Notes: a model not told the origin generated them from the letters alone. A DNA stretch of 20,231 nucleotides from Ruminococcaceae bacterium UBA5295 (GCA_002411365.1 DHSD01000010.1:1-20231), one strand, 5' to 3'; counted from the first letter of the stretch, positions 7,191 to 15,467 are shown. Program-made: numbers and translations.

Positions 7191-7451
7191 ATGTGGAATT
7201 ATGTAAAACGGCTGCAATACCCTGTCAAAATAAAGGCAACCGACCCAAAACTTGCCCAGATTATAATTTCTCAGTATGGTGGCCCTTACTGCATTATGTT
7301 ACAGTGCTTTTTCCGCCATGGACACGCTCGAAAATGGCAGTGCAAAGAAGCACTTGGTTTAAGATATGTTGGTTCAGCCTTATCTAAAAGAATGGCCAGG
7401 CAAAAACTAAAGCACCCTTTACTAAAAAACAGCTTTAGTAAAGGGTGCTAA
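7191..7451 (+). pseudogene. cotJC: Truncated cotJC (manganese-catalase-family spore coat protein)
   Basis: The first 32 residues, MWNYVKRLQYPVKIKATDPK through IIISQYGGP, match the start of CotJC, a manganese-catalase-like protein normally about 190-200 residues long. After the GGP at about 7286 the similarity stops abruptly. The remaining 54 codons are rich in Lys, Arg and Cys and lack the helical, Glu/His metal-binding bundle. No other frame resumes the CotJC sequence before the gap gene. A good Shine-Dalgarno (AAGGAGG, 9 nt spacing) remains. The simplest reading is a deletion or replacement that removed about 80% of the gene, so the coat catalase from this locus is lost; a complete copy could exist elsewhere. 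Confidence 0.8.
7411..7449 (-). terminator. Perfect 16-bp hairpin between convergent cotJ and gap
   Basis: AGCACCCTTTACTAAA (7411-7426) and its exact complement (7434-7449) flank the loop AAACAGC. On the minus strand it is followed by TTAGTTTTTG, so it most likely ends gap transcription about 65 nt behind the gap stop. It also lies within the last codons of the truncated cotJC frame and could stop rightward transcripts, but without a T-run on that side. Confidence 0.75.
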
Positions 7452-7514
7452 CATTTCTAAAACATTGTCAACCAGTTATTCAAGTTCATTCAGCATAACA
7501 CTGCTGCTGAAAAC

Positions 7515-8534
7515 TCAGGCATGGTCAACTTTGTACATGTGCTTAATCAGTCCAAGGACCTTGTTGCTGTAGCCCCACTCGTTGTCATACCAAGCAATGA
7601 GCTTTACAAAGTGGTCATTCAGCATAATGCCGGCCTTTGCATCAAAGATGGATGTGTGTGGGTCGCCAAGGACATCGGAAGAAACGATTGGGTCATCGAC
7701 ATACTCCAGAACACCCTTCATCGAGCCTTCGGAAGCCTCTTTGATAGCCTTGCAGATATCATCATAGGTTGTGGATTTCTCAAGGCGTACAGTCAGGTCA
7801 ACAACGGAGCCATCCAGTGTCGGCACACGCATTGACATGCCTGTGAGTTTGCCTTTAACTGACGGGATAACAAGCGCGCAAGCCTTGGCAGCACCTGTAG
7901 ATGACGGGATAATGTTGCCGGAAGCAGCACGGCCGCCTCTCCAGTCCTTCTTAGTCGGGCCGTCAACTGTTTTCTGGGTAGCAGTTGTGGAGTGGACTGT
8001 TGTCATAAGGCCTTCAACAATGCCAAACTTGTCGTTGATAACTTTTGTCAGCGGAGCAAGGCAGTTAGTTGTGCAGGAAGCATTAGAAACGACTTTCATG
8101 TCCTTCCTGTAAGAGTCGAGGTTAACGCCGCATACAAATGTCGGTGTATCCTTGTCCTTTGCCGGAGCAGAAATAACGACTTTCTTCGCGCCTGCTTTCA
8201 GGTGGGCGGAAGCCTTTTCAGTCGTTGCAAAAACGCCTGTAGATTCAACTACGAACTCAGCCTTTACTTTGCCCCACGGAATGTTTACAGGATCCTTTTC
8301 CGCAAAGACATTGATCTTATGGCCGTTTACAACAAGTTTGCCGTCCTCAGCTTTGATGTCACCATCAAAGCGACCGTGCATTGTGTCGTACTTAACCATG
8401 TAAACCATGTAGTCAAGGTCAATGAACGGATCATTGATGCCAACGATTTCGAATGTTTCCGGCTGCTTTACAGCCGCACGGAAAACGAGACGGCCAATGC
8501 GGCCAAAACCGTTAATGCCAATTTTAATAGACAT
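7515..8534 (-). CDS. gap: Glyceraldehyde-3-phosphate dehydrogenase, type I
   Basis: Glycolytic enzyme converting glyceraldehyde-3-phosphate, NAD+ and phosphate to 1,3-bisphosphoglycerate in the cytoplasm. The 339-residue length is normal. The NAD-binding motif GINGFGRIGR is at 6-15, Asp35 (GIND) suggests NAD rather than NADP preference, and the active site SNASCTTNCLAP contains catalytic Cys154. His181 lies in TTVHSTTATQK. The C-terminal WYDNEWGYS is also present. GGAGG lies 9 nt before the start. A sigma-A-type promoter precedes it and a hairpin terminator follows, so it appears monocistronic, as expected for a highly expressed gene; no pgk or tpi neighbour is present. Confidence 0.98.
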   Translation of the reverse strand: MSIKIGINGFGRIGRLVFRAAVKQPETFEIVGINDPFIDLDYMVYMVKYDTMHGRFDGDIKAEDGKLVVNGHKINVFAEKDPVNIPWGKVKAEFVVESTGVFATTEKASAHLKAGAKKVVISAPAKDKDTPTFVCGVNLDSYRKDMKVVSNASCTTNCLAPLTKVINDKFGIVEGLMTTVHSTTATQKTVDGPTKKDWRGGRAASGNIIPSSTGAAKACALVIPSVKGKLTGMSMRVPTLDGSVVDLTVRLEKSTTYDDICKAIKEASEGSMKGVLEYVDDPIVSSDVLGDPHTSIFDAKAGIMLNDHFVKLIAWYDNEWGYSNKVLGLIKHMYKVDHA

Positions 8535-8582
8535 GAGAAGTTACCTCCTGTTATTAATTGTACGATGATTTCATACCTTACT

Positions 8583-8611
8583 ATTTTATAGCATCCATGG
8601 AGTTTTTACAA
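8583..8611 (-). promoter_or_regulatory. Sigma-A-type promoter of gap
   Basis: On the minus strand TTGTAA (8606-8611) and TAAAAT (8583-8588) are 17 bp apart, giving a leader of roughly 40 nt before the gap start. It lies directly upstream of gap and downstream of the stop of the preceding membrane-protein gene. Confidence 0.6.
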
Positions 8612-8632
8612 GATGTTTTGATATATTTTTAA

Positions 8633-9688
8633 CTAACTTTTTATGTTTGACGCATCCTTAACAGAATTCTCGTCATTTTCTATGAACTTTACATCGCTTG
8701 GATATGCATGGAGAAGAAAATCAAGGCACTCACGCGGCACGTTTTTTTCTGCCGGTGCTGTATTTCCATCTTCCGACGAAAGCGCATCCTCAGCCGGCAC
8801 AAGATCCTCTGCTTCATCATGCACGCTTACTGCGCTGGTGGCAGGCGGCTGCTTCACGGCGCCCGGCGCTTCGCTGCCTGCAATCCTGTCACTCTCAGGG
8901 TGCGTGACACTCTTCCTGCAGCGCTCTGCCGCCGCCATGTAGGCAGCTATATACACCACAAGCACCAGGTTCGTAACGTAAAGGCTCTGAGGAAAACTGC
9001 CGAGAGTTCTGCGGCCCGAAGCAAGCAGCACAATGTTTGTGGCGGAGTCTGTCCCAGCGAAGATTACCGCCGCGAACCCAAATGCGAAAACCCACTTCAC
9101 GTTTTTCCTGTCGTCCATGCCCGAAAGCAGCTTGGCCTGGGCAAAAATGAATAAAAGCAAAAATAAAACAGTAAAAGTATGGTAGACGTTCTCAATCCTG
9201 TCGACCTCCGCGGCATAGTCGATAAACAGGAATATAAGGCAGAAGCAGCCCCAAACCGACGGCAGAAGGGAAAGGAGTGGATGGCTGCGCAAAGTTGTTT
9301 CCCCTGAGCCGAAATCGTAAGCCACGGCAAAAAACGGTATGGCAGCTAAAAAGCTGAAAACCACAAAAAGGATATTTGCCACCGTAGTGCTCTGCTCGCC
9401 CACAAAGTTTACAAGCGACTGCCCCGCGATGAAAAGGCCAGAAAGCACGGCGAACACCGCCGAAAGCGGGCTGCGCACAGAGTGTGCCTGCCTGCGGCCG
9501 GCCGAACGGTACGCTAAAGCCATGGCGGCAACAGCGCCCACTACGGCCAGCACGGCGGCCAGAGCAGCCATTCCACCGCCGTCGGTATAGTAATTGACCG
9601 ACGGCCCGGTAAAATTAAAAGCCGCATAGATTTTTAGCGGCAGCACAACAGCCAGAGTAGCAAGCATGGCTGCCCACGCACGTTTCAT
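8633..9688 (-). CDS. Unrecognised 8-helix membrane protein with acidic cytoplasmic tail
   Basis: A 351-residue integral membrane protein. I count about eight hydrophobic segments between residues 1 and 255: near 4-22, 40-62, 76-96, 106-126, 140-160, 170-188, 198-225 and 236-256. It then has a tail of about 95 residues rich in Glu, Asp, Ala and Pro, ending in a short ordered-looking stretch (ECLDFLLHAYPSDVKFIEND). I do not recognise the family, and no transporter or sensor motif is visible. The start at 9688 has GGAGG 7 nt upstream; an in-frame ATG six bases earlier is too close to that site. The Shine-Dalgarno sits just after the citrate synthase stop (24-nt gap), so the two are probably co-transcribed. 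Confidence 0.75.
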   Translation of the reverse strand: MKRAWAAMLATLAVVLPLKIYAAFNFTGPSVNYYTDGGGMAALAAVLAVVGAVAAMALAYRSAGRRQAHSVRSPLSAVFAVLSGLFIAGQSLVNFVGEQSTTVANILFVVFSFLAAIPFFAVAYDFGSGETTLRSHPLLSLLPSVWGCFCLIFLFIDYAAEVDRIENVYHTFTVLFLLLFIFAQAKLLSGMDDRKNVKWVFAFGFAAVIFAGTDSATNIVLLASGRRTLGSFPQSLYVTNLVLVVYIAAYMAAAERCRKSVTHPESDRIAGSEAPGAVKQPPATSAVSVHDEAEDLVPAEDALSSEDGNTAPAEKNVPRECLDFLLHAYPSDVKFIENDENSVKDASNIKS

Positions 9689-9712
9689 AGACATTCCTCC
9701 AGAAAATGCTGC

Positions 9713-11089
9713 CTACCTTTCGTCGATAGGCACATAAGGCCTTCTCTGAGAAAGAGAGCGGTAAGCAGGCCGCATAATACGCCCACAGGTCATCATTTCC
9801 TCCATGCGGTGCGCACACCACCCCGCAATGCGGGAAACGGCGAACATAGGCGTGTAAAGTTCACTCGGTATCCCGAGCATCTCATATACAAGTCCCGAGT
9901 AGAAATCCACATTAGCGCACATTACCTTGTTTTTGCCCGTAACTTTGGCGAACATCTTCGGCGCGAGCTTTTCCACACGCTCAAAGAGCCCAAACTTTTT
10001 AAGCATGCCCTTCTTTTCGGCAAGTTCACGCGCGTACTTGTGCAACAAGACGGCGCGCGGGTCGGAAAGCGTATAAACCGCGTGGCCAATGCCGTAAATC
10101 AGGCCGGAGTGGTCGCCCGCCTCGCCGCGGAGTATCTTTGCAAGATATGCAGAAACCTCGTCATCGTCTTCCCAGTCCTTCACATTCTGCATTATCTCAC
10201 TCATCATCATCATGACGCGGTGATTTGCCCCGCCGTGGCGCGGCCCTTTGAGCGAGCCTATGCCCGCAGCTATTGCCGAGTAGATATCTGTTCCCGTCGA
10301 AGTGAGCACGCGCGTTGCGAAAGTGGAGTTGTTGCCGCCGCCGTGCTCAGCGTGGAGCATCATGCATATGTCGAGCAGTTTTGCCTCCTCGTCGGTAAAC
10401 GAGCGGTCCGGACGAATAGCGTTAAGTATCGACTCGGCTGTCGACTGCCTGGTGTCAACAGGGTGAAAATACATGCTCTGCTTGTCGAAGTGGCGGCGTT
10501 TTACCTGGTACGCATAAGTCATGATGGTTGGCAGGCGCGCAATAAGCTGTATCGACTGGCGCATATTGTTCTCTAATGTTTGTTCTTCAGGGTTCTCATC
10601 ATAAGAATACAACGCCAGGACGGAACGTGCAAGCTTATTCATGACATTTTTTGACGGCGCCTTAATTATCATGTCTTCAGCGAAATATTCGGGCAGATCG
10701 CGGCAGCGGCTCAGTATCCCCTGAAACTCCTGAAGCTGCGGTTTAGTCGGCAGTTTGCCGAAAAGCAGCAGGAATGCCACTTCTTCATAGCCAAAGCGGT
10801 TCTCTTTAACGCAGGCATTGACTATGTCGTTTATATCTACGCCGCGGTATGTAAGCCTGCCCTTGTCTGGCACGCGCACGCCGTCGGCCACAACGTATCC
10901 GTGCACATTGCATATTATTGTGAGGCCGGCCATAACACCCGTGTCGTCCGGGTTCCTCAGGCCGCGCTTCACATTATATAGATTATACTTTTCAGGCTCT
11001 ATCTGGTTATTCCTGCGGTACTCATCACAAAGTTCTTTAAGCTGTGGGCTGTTGCTGTCGATGGAAAAATTCTCGGCCTGCAGATTCAT
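9713..11089 (-). CDS. gltA: Citrate synthase
   Basis: Condenses acetyl-CoA and oxaloacetate to citrate; in anaerobic Clostridia this usually serves 2-oxoglutarate/glutamate synthesis. The 458-residue protein, counted from the ATG at 11089 (AGGAGAGG 7 nt upstream), has the family active-site elements: LHAEHGGGNNSTF with His246/His249, LKGPRHGGANHRV with His285, YGIGHAVYTLSDPR with His336, and NVDFYSG with Asp395. The N-terminal extension of about 60 residues before the core is common in longer clostridial forms. A citrate/2-methylcitrate synthase with broader specificity cannot be excluded from sequence alone. A short hairpin with a T-rich tail lies in the leader, and a membrane protein gene follows in the same transcript. 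Confidence 0.95.
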   Translation of the reverse strand: MNLQAENFSIDSNSPQLKELCDEYRRNNQIEPEKYNLYNVKRGLRNPDDTGVMAGLTIICNVHGYVVADGVRVPDKGRLTYRGVDINDIVNACVKENRFGYEEVAFLLLFGKLPTKPQLQEFQGILSRCRDLPEYFAEDMIIKAPSKNVMNKLARSVLALYSYDENPEEQTLENNMRQSIQLIARLPTIMTYAYQVKRRHFDKQSMYFHPVDTRQSTAESILNAIRPDRSFTDEEAKLLDICMMLHAEHGGGNNSTFATRVLTSTGTDIYSAIAAGIGSLKGPRHGGANHRVMMMMSEIMQNVKDWEDDDEVSAYLAKILRGEAGDHSGLIYGIGHAVYTLSDPRAVLLHKYARELAEKKGMLKKFGLFERVEKLAPKMFAKVTGKNKVMCANVDFYSGLVYEMLGIPSELYTPMFAVSRIAGWCAHRMEEMMTCGRIMRPAYRSLSQRRPYVPIDER

Positions 11090-11111
11090 CTTAATTCCTC
11101 TCCTTTTCATT

Positions 11112-11155
11112 TATTTAAAAATAAAAAAAATAAAGCCAATTAACTCCCTTTGGCT
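11112..11155 (-). promoter_or_regulatory. Hairpin with T-rich tail before citrate synthase (possible attenuator)
   Basis: On the minus strand AGCCAA (11150-11155) pairs with TTGGCT (11134-11139) around a 10-nt loop and is followed by TTATTTTTTTTATTTTT. No leftward gene ends here, so a terminator-like fold 45-65 nt before the citrate synthase start would act as a leader element. The 6-bp stem is short, so this may be chance in AT-rich DNA. Confidence 0.3.
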
Positions 11156-11361
11156 AATGCTGCACGTTTTTTTTTATTAATATTAACATTTATATTTTAG
11201 CTCACAAAAGGATTGAAGTCAACAGGTGCCGCATATTTTTGCAGAATGGTTCATAAATATTTCATAATTAGAGACTATTTTGCTTCTCTAAAAATATTAT
11301 TAACAAATTATGAATTTGTAAATTTAATTTATGTATGCTGAAAGAAAGGTGTAAAAAAATA

Positions 11362-12357
11362 ATGGACTCAAAAAGGGGCACGTTCCTGCTGGCTGTTTTT
11401 CTTTTCCTCGCAATGCTGATTATCCCCATGGCGGCGTTCGGCAGCGGCGGCAAAGCACCGCCACCGGCGCCCTCAAAAAAGGCAGCCCCAAAAAGCGCGC
11501 CGCCGCCTGCGGGCGTGTATTTCCGCATGAAAGACACTTCCACCGGCAAAACCATAACGGCAGGCGACGGGGACTTCGTGCGCGGCGCCGTAGCCGCCGA
11601 GATGTCGCCCGAAGCGCCTCAGGAAGCGCTTAAGGCGCAGGCCGTGGCGGCTTACACATACTACAGCCGCCTGCGGCAGCGGAACGCCAGCCACGCCAGC
11701 AGCCCGGACTTCACCGTCTCTACCACCGACTGGAACATCTACGTGCCGCAGGAAGAGATGAAAAAGCGCTGGGGCAGCAGTTACGGAAAATATTACAGTG
11801 CCATATCAAATGCCGCAGACGCCGTCTCAGGGCAGGCGATGACGTGCGGCGGCAAACTTATCGACGCAACATACTTCGCCATCTCCTCGGGGCAGACAGA
11901 GAACGCAGCGGACGTATGGGGCTCGCCATGCGCTTACCTTGTCTCTGTTGCGAGCCCGTGGGACATTTACGTGGGCGGCTACCAGACCTCGGCCTCGTTT
12001 CCGGAAAGCGACTTCCGCGGGCGCATACTGAAAATCGCGCCGAAAGCCGACCTCGGCGGGCCGGCTGAAAGCTGGGTGGGCGCCATTGTGCGCTCGCCCG
12101 CGGGGAGCGTGAAAGCCGTCACGGTCGGCGGGCAGGTGCTCACCGGCGGCAACGTGCGGCAGGCGTTCGGGCTGCGCTCGGCGGACTTCACGGTAACGCA
12201 CACGGGCAGCGGCTTTGACTTCACTGTGAAAGGCTACGGGCACGGCGTGGGCATGAGCCAGACCGGCGCCGAAGAGATGGCGCGGCAGGGCGCGGGCTAC
12301 AAAGAAATACTCGCATGGTACTACCCAAACACTGTGCTTACGCAGGCAAAAGCATAA
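11362..12357 (+). CDS. spoIID: Stage II sporulation protein D (SpoIID family, peptidoglycan lytic transglycosylase)
   Basis: SpoIID cuts glycan strands stripped of stem peptides and drives forespore engulfment with SpoIIP and SpoIIM. Started at the ATG at 11362 (AAAGGTG 10 nt upstream) the protein has 331 residues, close to the usual 340. An N-terminal membrane anchor (residues 7-26) is followed by a Pro/Ala/Lys linker (31-50). The catalytic region VAAEMSPEAPQEALKAQAVA contains Glu80, equivalent in context to the catalytic Glu of SpoIID. The C-terminal family signature VKGYGHGVGMSQTGAEEMA is intact. It stands alone between divergent citrate synthase and the convergent surface gene; spoIIIA or spoIIQ partners are not in view. 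A LytB-type paralogue is the main alternative. Confidence 0.88.
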   Translation: MDSKRGTFLLAVFLFLAMLIIPMAAFGSGGKAPPPAPSKKAAPKSAPPPAGVYFRMKDTSTGKTITAGDGDFVRGAVAAEMSPEAPQEALKAQAVAAYTYYSRLRQRNASHASSPDFTVSTTDWNIYVPQEEMKKRWGSSYGKYYSAISNAADAVSGQAMTCGGKLIDATYFAISSGQTENAADVWGSPCAYLVSVASPWDIYVGGYQTSASFPESDFRGRILKIAPKADLGGPAESWVGAIVRSPAGSVKAVTVGGQVLTGGNVRQAFGLRSADFTVTHTGSGFDFTVKGYGHGVGMSQTGAEEMARQGAGYKEILAWYYPNTVLTQAKA

Positions 12358-12360
12358 GGG

Positions 12361-12397
12361 CAAAAAAACAGGGCGGCGGTTTTCCCGCTGCCCTGTT
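12361..12397 (-). terminator. Strong intrinsic terminator for the surface-protein gene
   Basis: A 13-bp stem pairs 12367-12379 with 12385-12397 (one G-U) around a 5-nt loop. On the minus strand it is followed directly by seven T. It lies between convergent spoIID and the surface gene; the T-run makes it a leftward terminator, though it may also block spoIID read-through. Confidence 0.85.
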
Positions 12398-12416
12398 AAA
12401 GTGGCCATTATATTAT

Positions 12417-12449
12417 GCGGCGGCTGGTACCCAAGGCACCAGCCGCCGC
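12417..12449. repeat. Perfect 12-bp GC-rich hairpin, tandem to the terminator
   Basis: GCGGCGGCTGGT (12417-12428) and its exact complement (12438-12449) flank a 9-nt loop. No T-run follows on either strand. For leftward transcription it is the first of two hairpins, so it may stabilise the 3' end of the surface-gene mRNA or back up the terminator. Confidence 0.75.
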
Positions 12450-12516
12450 CACGCAAACACAACTAAACTATTCTATCTGAACTCATTTTAAATATTTTCT
12501 TTAAATTTGCCGTAAC

Positions 12517-15417
12517 TCATGCAAAGATGCAATGTGCAATCTTAGCACCGTTGACATATACTCCGTGGTCGCCCTTGTTAGAAGTAGCAGTCACTTTGTA
12601 GAAGTAATCATGTCCGCTAACCCTCACAGGTTTCAGAGTGCCAACTGTAGCAACCGTGAAAACAGGTGTTGACCGGGAAGTTACCTTAAACTGGTAAACC
12701 TTGCCCTGCTTTACCGTAACTGTGCGAGTGTCGCAGATAGAACCTGCAACGTTGATAATAGCAACTTTTTTGTCGCCGATATAAACGCCGTGGTCACCCG
12801 TTGACCGAGCTGTGAATGTGAGGAATGTGTCATTGCCCTTTGTTACGTTTTTCGTAATTACGGCAAAGCCGTTCGCAAATGCGTAGTTCGGTTTGCTGCC
12901 GTCTTTAGAATTAATCTTTACTGTGTAAACCTGGCCAAGCTTCATTGTCTTAGGCATAGAGTCAATCGTGAAGTTGCTCGGTTTAACCACAGGAGTTGTA
13001 GCAGCTTTTGCCGTAACCTTTGCAGTTGCGGTGAAGTCGTTAACCTTAACTGTTACATCAGCTGTTGTGTCTTTTTCAGGAGCTTTTGCAACGGAAACCG
13101 TTGCAGTCTTGCCGTCGGCAGACGGTGTAACTGTGAAGTTGTCGTTGTCTGAAGCCCATGTAATCTTTGCATCAGCAGGAAGCTGAGCGTTTGCCGGGTT
13201 AGGCGCAACTGTAAGCGTTGCCGGAGCATCAGCCTTAACTTCAGCTGTTGCAGGGGAAACCGTTACGCCTGTAAGAACTGCTTTTGCCGTAACTGTTGCA
13301 GTTGCGGTTTTGCCTGCGACTGTAACGGTAATTTTGGCTGTTTCGTCCTTTTCAGGAGCTTTTGCAATGGAAACCGTCACAGTCTTACCATCAACAGACG
13401 GAACAACCTTGAAGTTGTCGTTGTCTGAAGTCCATGCGTAAGCCTTAGCGTCATCCGGGAGAACTGCATCCGGAGTATCAGAGGCAACCGTAAGAGTTGC
13501 CGGTTTCTCAACCGTAACATCAGTTGTATCGGCAGAGACCTTAATGCTCTCAAGCGCAACCGGCGCAAGTGCTGTTAAGTTACAAGAAACAGGAGTGAAA
13601 TTCGTGTCAAGATTACCGTTTGCGTCTACAACCCTAACTGTAATCTTGTTTTCGTTAACACTGTCTGTGTCGTCTGCGTCATAGCCAATTGCTTTTACGT
13701 CAGCGCTCATTGTGTCTTTTGATGGAGTTACCACAAAGTAATTATTATCTGTGTCTGTCTTGTCGAGCGTCCACTCAAACTTGTCGCCATCAGGGAGGAC
13801 TGTGCCATTCGGAACAACAGAAACTTTAAGCGTTTTTGTAGCTTTCTCTGGCACCTTAAGTGTAGTTACATCAAGAGCTATCTCTTTTGCTGAAACACTG
13901 TCTACACAGTAGTCATAGGCGTTAGCATTAGACTCATCAGGCTTAGAAACGATTGTTACACCTTCGGCCTTGACCATATCTTCGAGGCCTGCACCACCTG
14001 AGAACAATACGTCGCCTTTTTTGACGGCGCTTGTCGGCTCAAGATTAATCGGGCCCGTTGCGTTGGCCTTCACAGTCAGCTTGCCGGCAGGCATTCTAAG
14101 TGTGCCTGTTCCGTCGACAGTATCTACAGTGGCACCAGCAAGTTCTGCCTTGCCAGCAACTGACAGTTCTCCTGTTGTAACAGGAGAAGCAACTGTCACA
14201 TCGCTTGTGCCGTCAACAGTAATTATTGAGAAATTGGGAAGTGACTGGAAAGAACCGTCGAAGTTTATGAAATTAAGTGTCGTTGTATCCGGGTCTGTAT
14301 CCTTTACAGGTTTGAAGCCATTTACAGAACCGACAGTTGTTGTGCTCTTTGTCTTTGTATCAGTATTAGTGCCTTCCTGCACTGTAATTGCAGCGCCGCC
14401 CTTAGCGTCTGTAATACTGCCTACAGTAACATCTGCTGTTTTATAAGCAGCTGTGTCAGGTTTATCGCCAACTGTTACACTGCCAGCTGCTACAGAAGTA
14501 GTAGTAGTGTTGTAAACAGTTATACCGCCCGTTACTGTTGCGGGTACAGCCGTAGCATCGGCATCTGCAGCGTCAGAGCCAGCAACCGTAATGGCGTGGC
14601 CAACGATGTTGCCGTTTACCGTGCTGCCTGTAACTGCTACATCAGGGTAAGTATAAGTTACGGTTGCTGTCGGGGTAGCATATGTCGGTACACCAGTCAG
14701 AGAGCCAGTTGTTGCTCCTACAGTAGTTTTACCGACCGTAATGTTGCCCTTTGCGTTTATGTCGCCGACTGTTGTGTTCTTGCCGTCAACTGTAACAGCA
14801 TCTGTTCCCGGTGTGCCGTCGCAGTTGATGTTGCCGACTTTAGTCGAGACTTTGTCATTATCATTTGTTACTGCAACCGAGGTAGTAGCAACAACATTGC
14901 CAACTGTTGTGTTGGAAAATTTTCCAGCACCTACCGTGTTGCCAATGGTAACGGTAGCAGCCGTAACATTGCCGACCTTGCCGCCGGTAATGGCGACTAT
15001 ACCGGTAGATGTAACATTGCCGACGCTACCGCCGGTAATGTCAACTTCACCGGTACCAGCTACAACATTACCTACATTCGCGTTCTTGTTAAGTATAAGT
15101 TTTCCGGTAGCAGTAGAACCATTAATATCATAGCCTGTAACATCATATTCGCCAACTTTTGTGGCTGTTTCACCATAATTAGTGCTGCCGCTGATTGTTA
15201 CATCAGAAGCACCTGTCGCATCATAAGCTTTAACAACCTCGACCGGCAGAGAAGCCACCTGGTCTACGAGTTTGCCATCTTTGTCGACAACCTCTGCGAT
15301 AATCTGGTCGCTGCCTAAATACACCTTGCCAGCAGTCTGTGCGTCTACTGGAGCAGATGTTGCATCCGTGGAAAGTACTTTAACAGTTTTCATAACTTCT
15401 TTCTTCGCGGAAACCAT
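12517..15417 (-). CDS. Large surface protein, C-terminal part (frame-shifted from its N-terminal part)
   Basis: The open frame runs from 15501 to the stop at 12517; the first ATG, at 15417, has no Shine-Dalgarno and no signal peptide, so this part is probably not made alone. Numbered from that ATG (966 residues), it shows a Val/Gly/Asn-rich solenoid-like region with repeated VGNV/VGNI/VGDI motifs (about 112-235) and further Thr/Val-rich repeats to about 420. Ig-like (Big2-type) domains follow, two of which are near copies carrying TLTV, SDNDNF, and AKAPEKD motifs, encoded by direct repeats at 13005-13280 and 13281-13560. Two related C-terminal modules (about 816-966) each end in GDHGVY. No SLH, LPxTG or other cell-wall anchor is visible. 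Likely exported and surface-located, function unknown. Confidence 0.8.
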   Translation of the reverse strand: MVSAKKEVMKTVKVLSTDATSAPVDAQTAGKVYLGSDQIIAEVVDKDGKLVDQVASLPVEVVKAYDATGASDVTISGSTNYGETATKVGEYDVTGYDINGSTATGKLILNKNANVGNVVAGTGEVDITGGSVGNVTSTGIVAITGGKVGNVTAATVTIGNTVGAGKFSNTTVGNVVATTSVAVTNDNDKVSTKVGNINCDGTPGTDAVTVDGKNTTVGDINAKGNITVGKTTVGATTGSLTGVPTYATPTATVTYTYPDVAVTGSTVNGNIVGHAITVAGSDAADADATAVPATVTGGITVYNTTTTSVAAGSVTVGDKPDTAAYKTADVTVGSITDAKGGAAITVQEGTNTDTKTKSTTTVGSVNGFKPVKDTDPDTTTLNFINFDGSFQSLPNFSIITVDGTSDVTVASPVTTGELSVAGKAELAGATVDTVDGTGTLRMPAGKLTVKANATGPINLEPTSAVKKGDVLFSGGAGLEDMVKAEGVTIVSKPDESNANAYDYCVDSVSAKEIALDVTTLKVPEKATKTLKVSVVPNGTVLPDGDKFEWTLDKTDTDNNYFVVTPSKDTMSADVKAIGYDADDTDSVNENKITVRVVDANGNLDTNFTPVSCNLTALAPVALESIKVSADTTDVTVEKPATLTVASDTPDAVLPDDAKAYAWTSDNDNFKVVPSVDGKTVTVSIAKAPEKDETAKITVTVAGKTATATVTAKAVLTGVTVSPATAEVKADAPATLTVAPNPANAQLPADAKITWASDNDNFTVTPSADGKTATVSVAKAPEKDTTADVTVKVNDFTATAKVTAKAATTPVVKPSNFTIDSMPKTMKLGQVYTVKINSKDGSKPNYAFANGFAVITKNVTKGNDTFLTFTARSTGDHGVYIGDKKVAIINVAGSICDTRTVTVKQGKVYQFKVTSRSTPVFTVATVGTLKPVRVSGHDYFYKVTATSNKGDHGVYVNGAKIAHCIFA
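13005..13560 (-). repeat. Tandem duplication of an Ig-like domain
   Basis: Two units of about 276 bp (13005-13280 and 13281 to about 13560) align along their length, with shared stretches such as TTGTCGTTGTCTGAAG and TTTTCAGGAGCTTTTGCAA. They encode consecutive Ig-like domains of about 92 residues with enough divergence to suggest an old duplication. Confidence 0.75.
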
Positions 15418-15467
15418 CTGCAGGACATCGTCAGCAGCGTAAGAAGCGTTTATATCTGATGCCTCTG

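Noticed and set aside
9809..10576. 255-codon plus-strand frame
   Set aside because: It lies wholly inside citrate synthase, whose active-site motifs prove the minus strand; composition is typical of an antisense shadow.
11827..12462. 211-codon minus-strand frame over spoIID
   Set aside because: SpoIID motifs on the plus strand are intact; the antisense frame crosses two terminator hairpins and has no recognisable start signal.
14596..15318. Plus-strand frame rich in Cys, Ser and Asn over the surface gene
   Set aside because: Its odd composition results from reading the Val/Thr/Gly-rich repeats on the opposite strand; no ribosome site.
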